Positions 6,098-8,503 of a stretch of 8,503 nucleotides of DNA are shown piece by piece. Both the position numbers and the translations under genes were made by a program. The notes beneath the pieces were generated by a model that was not told the origin of the DNA, did no database searches, and saw nothing but the letters and a program-made list of their open reading frames with translations. This DNA comes from an uncultured Bacilli bacterium. GTDB taxonomy: Bacteria > Bacillota_I > Bacilli_A > RF39 > UBA660. The stretch lies in NCBI GenBank assembly GCA_947628245.1, contig CANQZH010000043.1, forward strand, positions 1 through 8,503. Reading direction: 5' to 3'. Each line of letters begins with the position of its first letter. Position 1 is the stretch's first letter.

Positions 6098-7184
6098 TTA
6101 CATCACTCCCCGTTAATTTTTTAATTTCTGTATAAATTATCGATGCACTATTAAAAGTAGATTCTTTTTGCATCATCGCTTTTAAATGACTTCTTTTTCT
6201 TACATCATCTAATAAACTATCAATTTCTTCTTCTAATTTTTTAGAGGTTAAATTACTTTCTTCAATCATAGATATACAACCCTTATCTAATAACTCTTTA
6301 GCATTATAATATTGATGATTATTAGCTACATTAGGACTAGGAATTATTATCGATGGTATTTGTAAAGCTAAAATTTCCGATAAACTTCCAGCTCCAGCTC
6401 TTGATACAACAATATCGGATATTTTAAGTAAACCAGGTAACTGTTCAACATAAGGTAAAACTTTAACATTATTTGGAAAACTAGTATTTTTAGTAAAAGC
6501 TTGATAATGCATTTTACCTGTAATATAAACTACTTCATAATCTTTATCTTTTATATTCATTAAATAATTCTTAACTTTGTTATTTAATGAATCACTACCC
6601 AAAGAACCAGCCACAAAAGTAACTAATCTTTTACCATTAGTTAAACCCAAATCTTTTTTATCTTTTTTAGGAATACTCAAAGCTTTAGCTCCACAAGGAT
6701 GACCAGTATAAATAATTTTACCATTAGTTTTAAAATATTCTTTACTTTTAATAAAAGTAACACCTATTAAATCAGCATATTTAGCAATCATTTTATTACT
6801 TTTACCTGGAATACTATTTTGTTCATGAATAAAAGTTTTAATATTAAGTTCTTTAGCCGCTTTTAAAACCGGATATGTTACATATCCCCCTACTCCAATA
6901 ACAACATCAGGCTTAAATTCTTTCATAATTTTTTGACATTTCTTAATAGCTATCTGAATACAAAAAATATTTTTAACATCTAAAAAAATATTTTTCGTAA
7001 AACCATACATAGTTAAAGGAATATATTTAATACCTAATTTGGGAATTAAATCTTTTTCCATTCGATTATGAGTTCCAATATATAAAACTTCTAAATTCTT
7101 TTCTCTTTTTTTAAATTCATCTATTATGGCTAAAGCTGGATTAATATGACCCATCGTGCCCCCAGCAGTTACAATTATTTTCAT
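6078..7184 (-). CDS. murG: UDP-GlcNAc transferase MurG, lipid II synthesis
   Basis: MurG moves GlcNAc from UDP-GlcNAc to lipid I, making lipid II on the cytoplasmic face of the membrane. The 368 residues are the usual length. Family motifs are in order: the N-terminal glycine loop GGTMGHINPALA (8-19), VIGVGGYVTYP (95-105), HEQNSIPGKSN (120-130), YTGHP (159-163), the second-domain loop AGSLGS (192-197), SRAGAGSLSEI (261-271) and NNHQ (288-291). The Glu in GSLSE (270) matches the residue that binds the UDP ribose in known MurG structures. The first loop has Met where most MurG proteins have the second Gly of GGTGGH. ATG 7184 is supported by AAGAGG eight bases upstream. Instead of sitting in a dcw cluster beside co-directional ftsW, it is divergent from ftsW and is followed by two accessory genes. 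Confidence 0.96.
   Translation of the reverse strand: MKIIVTAGGTMGHINPALAIIDEFKKREKNLEVLYIGTHNRMEKDLIPKLGIKYIPLTMYGFTKNIFLDVKNIFCIQIAIKKCQKIMKEFKPDVVIGVGGYVTYPVLKAAKELNIKTFIHEQNSIPGKSNKMIAKYADLIGVTFIKSKEYFKTNGKIIYTGHPCGAKALSIPKKDKKDLGLTNGKRLVTFVAGSLGSDSLNNKVKNYLMNIKDKDYEVVYITGKMHYQAFTKNTSFPNNVKVLPYVEQLPGLLKISDIVVSRAGAGSLSEILALQIPSIIIPSPNVANNHQYYNAKELLDKGCISMIEESNLTSKKLEEEIDSLLDDVRKRSHLKAMMQKESTFNSASIIYTEIKKLTGSDVSEEGTI
6106..6111 (-). promoter_or_regulatory. Ribosome site that decides the GTG start at 6097
   Basis: GGGGAG lies eight bases before GTG 6097 and within the last codons of murG. The nearer ATG at 6104 is followed at once by TAA, so GTG is the only sensible start. Confidence 0.7.
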
Positions 7185-7188
7185 ATAA

Positions 7189-7272
7189 TCAACCTCTTAA
7201 TTAAGTATATCAAAATATTTTTAAAATTAGACGAAAAATCTTAATATTTTACATATACTTTATTAGAGTTGA
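7189..7272. repeat. Imperfect palindrome across the murG-ftsW promoters
   Basis: The left arm (7189-7219) and the reverse complement of the right arm (7243-7272) align over about 30 bases with a few one-base gaps. Both read TCAAC, TCT, AAT, then a perfect AAGTATAT and AAAATATT. Each arm carries a TATACT -10-like box pointing at its own gene (7209-7204 for murG, 7254-7259 for ftsW) and part of its ribosome site. Neither box has a clear -35, so the promoter assignment is weak; the symmetry itself is directly visible. It could be a shared regulator site, or just similar leaders at similar spacing. Confidence 0.5.
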
Positions 7273-7278
7273 TGATTA

Positions 7279-8364
7279 ATGTTTAAAAAATTTGATAAAA
7301 TTTTATTTATAACAGTTATTGTAGTTGCTATTTTTGGAATTATTATGATTTATTCAGCAAGTAGTATATGGGCTGAGTATAAATTTAATGATGCTTTTAA
7401 ATTTGTTAAAAATCAAAGTTTATTTTTTTTAATTGGAATTAGCCTAATGATTGCAATAAGTAAAATAGATTATCAAATATTTAAAAAAAAGGCTAATTTA
7501 ATATTAGGAATTTGTTTTATCCTTTTAACATTAGTTTTAATCCCGGGAATTGGTTCAGTTAGAAATGGATCTAGAAGTTGGTTTGGCATAGGTGGTTTTG
7601 GAATTCAACCAAGTGAATTTGCCAAAATAGGTTTAATTATTTATACAGCAAAATATTTAAGTAATAATAAAAAAGAACTTAGAAGTATTAAAAAAGGTGT
7701 TTTACCAATATTACTTATTATTGGTCTTTTCTTTTTATTAATAATGTTAGAACCAGATTTTGGAAGCGCAATGGTTATTGTCTTATCTTTAATTTCTTTA
7801 ATTTTTATAAGTGGTGTAAAAATATCTTTTTTTCTAAAAATAGGTTTAGTAGGATTAATAGGTATTGTTGCTTTAATTATTGTGGCACCTTATCGAATGG
7901 CAAGAATTGTTTCATTTTTAAATCCTTGGTCAGATCCCCTAGGAAGTGGTTTTCAAATAATTCAATCATTATATGCAATAGGACCAGGTGGACTTTTAGG
8001 TCAAGGATTTTTAAAATCCCATCAAAAACATTTTTATTTACCAGAACCTCAAACTGATTTTATATTCTCAATTATTTCAGAAGAATTTGGCTTTTTAGGA
8101 GTTTTAATAATAACTAGTTTCTTTGGTTTTATCTTTTATCGTACAGTAAAAATAGCATTAAAAACAAATGATTTATTTGGTAAATTTCTAGCATTTGGTA
8201 TCGGAATAAGTATCATCATTCAAGCAACATTAAATTTATGTGTAGTTATAGGATTAATCCCTGTAACAGGTGTAACATTACCATTTTTTAGTTATGGTGG
8301 CTCATCATTACTAGTAAGTATGGCAAGTATCGGAATTATTTTAAATATCTCTAAAAATAGTTGA
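7279..8364 (+). CDS. ftsW: Lipid II polymerase FtsW (SEDS family)
   Basis: FtsW is the division-specific SEDS glycosyltransferase; it polymerises lipid II outside the membrane together with a class B penicillin-binding protein. The 361 residues have about ten hydrophobic segments. Signature stretches are MIYSASS (23-29), RSWFGIGGFGIQPSEFAKI (99-117), LEPDFGSAM (158-166), a GPGGLLGQGF block (235-244), QKHFYLPEPQTDFIF (249-263) and LPFFSYGGSSLL (334-345). The Asp in QTDFIF (260) is the acidic residue of the large extracellular loop that is essential in this family. FtsW is preferred over RodA because of the QKHFYLPE-type loop and the LPFFSYGGSS ending; SpoVE is very similar and cannot be excluded if the organism sporulates. 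ATG 7279 has a moderate site (GAGTTGAT). It ends in TGA with a second in-frame TGA at 8380, and no terminator follows. Confidence 0.95.
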   Translation: MFKKFDKILFITVIVVAIFGIIMIYSASSIWAEYKFNDAFKFVKNQSLFFLIGISLMIAISKIDYQIFKKKANLILGICFILLTLVLIPGIGSVRNGSRSWFGIGGFGIQPSEFAKIGLIIYTAKYLSNNKKELRSIKKGVLPILLIIGLFFLLIMLEPDFGSAMVIVLSLISLIFISGVKISFFLKIGLVGLIGIVALIIVAPYRMARIVSFLNPWSDPLGSGFQIIQSLYAIGPGGLLGQGFLKSHQKHFYLPEPQTDFIFSIISEEFGFLGVLIITSFFGFIFYRTVKIALKTNDLFGKFLAFGIGISIIIQATLNLCVVIGLIPVTGVTLPFFSYGGSSLLVSMASIGIILNISKNS

Positions 8365-8371
8365 AATAAGA

Positions 8372-8400
8372 TTGATATATGAACAATTGTTTGCTATATT
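8372..8400 (+). promoter_or_regulatory. Promoter with spacer palindrome before ORF6N gene
   Basis: TTGATA (8372-8377), a 17-base spacer and TATATT (8395-8400) precede the last gene. The spacer contains the perfect 10-bp palindrome AACAATTGTT (8382-8391), where a bound repressor would block polymerase. This suggests regulated expression of the ORF6N gene. Confidence 0.55.
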
Positions 8401-8431
8401 TTAATTACAGCACAACAAGGAGGAATTTTAT

Positions 8432-8503
8432 ATGAATAATGTCATACTAAATAAACAAGTAAAAATAGAGAATATGATTTATGAAGTAAGAGGAAAGCAA
8501 GTT
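8432..8503 (+). CDS. ORF6N-domain protein, N-terminus only
   Basis: Only the first 24 residues are in the window. The part KVKIENMIYEVRGKQV-like (residues 9-24: QVKIENMIYEVRGKQV) closely follows the start of ORF6N-domain proteins, which typically read 'I-x-I-E-x-M-I-Y-E-I-R-G-x-Q-V' before 'M-L-D-x-D-L-A'. ORF6N is a DNA-binding domain first seen in phage antirepressors and is common in gut Bacillota and Bacteroidota, often fused to KilA-C or similar regions; that part is not visible here. ATG 8432 is preceded by AAGGAGG (8417-8423) with an 8-base spacer, a near-perfect ribosome site. It has its own promoter, so it is probably an independent accessory gene and not part of the ftsW transcript alone. 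Confidence 0.75.
   Translation, partial: MNNVILNKQVKIENMIYEVRGKQV

Noticed and set aside
8362..8431. TGA read as Trp, extending ftsW towards the ORF6N gene
   Set aside because: Trp is encoded by TGG in all genes here, FtsW ends where the family ends, and two TGA codons lie in frame.
1..8503. CRISPR array, tRNA or rRNA genes, riboswitch
   Set aside because: No regularly spaced repeats, no cloverleaf or rRNA-like GC-rich blocks and no long structured leader were seen; all leaders are short.

Overview
The window is very AT-rich DNA from a walled, low-GC Bacillota. It carries the peptidoglycan genes murG and ftsW. Trp is encoded by TGG and ftsW ends on TGA, so the code is the standard bacterial one and not the Mycoplasma code. 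Ribosome binding sites are strong (AAGGAGG, GGGGAG, GGAGG) and promoters are of the TTGACA/TATAAT type. An uncultured gut Bacilli lineage near RF39 or Erysipelotrichales would fit, but that placement is inference from composition only.

Layout. Positions 1-2477 (minus) hold the first ~825 codons of a large, unrecognised soluble protein that runs off the left edge and has its own consensus promoter. Positions 2478-3782 form a small accessory island: a decayed XRE-type repressor (three frames, several stops), a MazF/PemK-like toxin gene, a 54-residue ORF with two promoters of its own that may encode a partner or antitoxin, and debris with one transposon-end-like sequence. Two minus-strand terminators then close a leftward operon.

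That operon (7184 to 3783, minus) is murG, then a 188-residue protein with one C-terminal membrane segment that overlaps the end of murG, then a 566-residue protein combining an R-N-x3-H HEPN ribonuclease motif with a NACHT (STAND) NTPase module. The HEPN-NACHT gene also has its own perfect TTGACA-17-TATAAT promoter between the two smaller ORFs. I read the membrane protein plus HEPN-NACHT pair as a candidate anti-phage or abortive-infection module carried behind an essential cell-wall gene. It is the most interesting part of the window.

On the right, ftsW (plus) diverges from murG across a 94-bp intergenic region that is itself an imperfect palindrome. Downstream of ftsW, with its own promoter and a 10-bp palindrome between -35 and -10, starts an ORF6N-domain (phage-antirepressor-like) gene cut by the right edge. 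MurG and FtsW act together in division: MurG completes lipid II on the inner membrane face and FtsW polymerises it outside. The remaining genes look like accessory defence, toxin or mobile-element functions. No tRNA, rRNA or CRISPR array was found.
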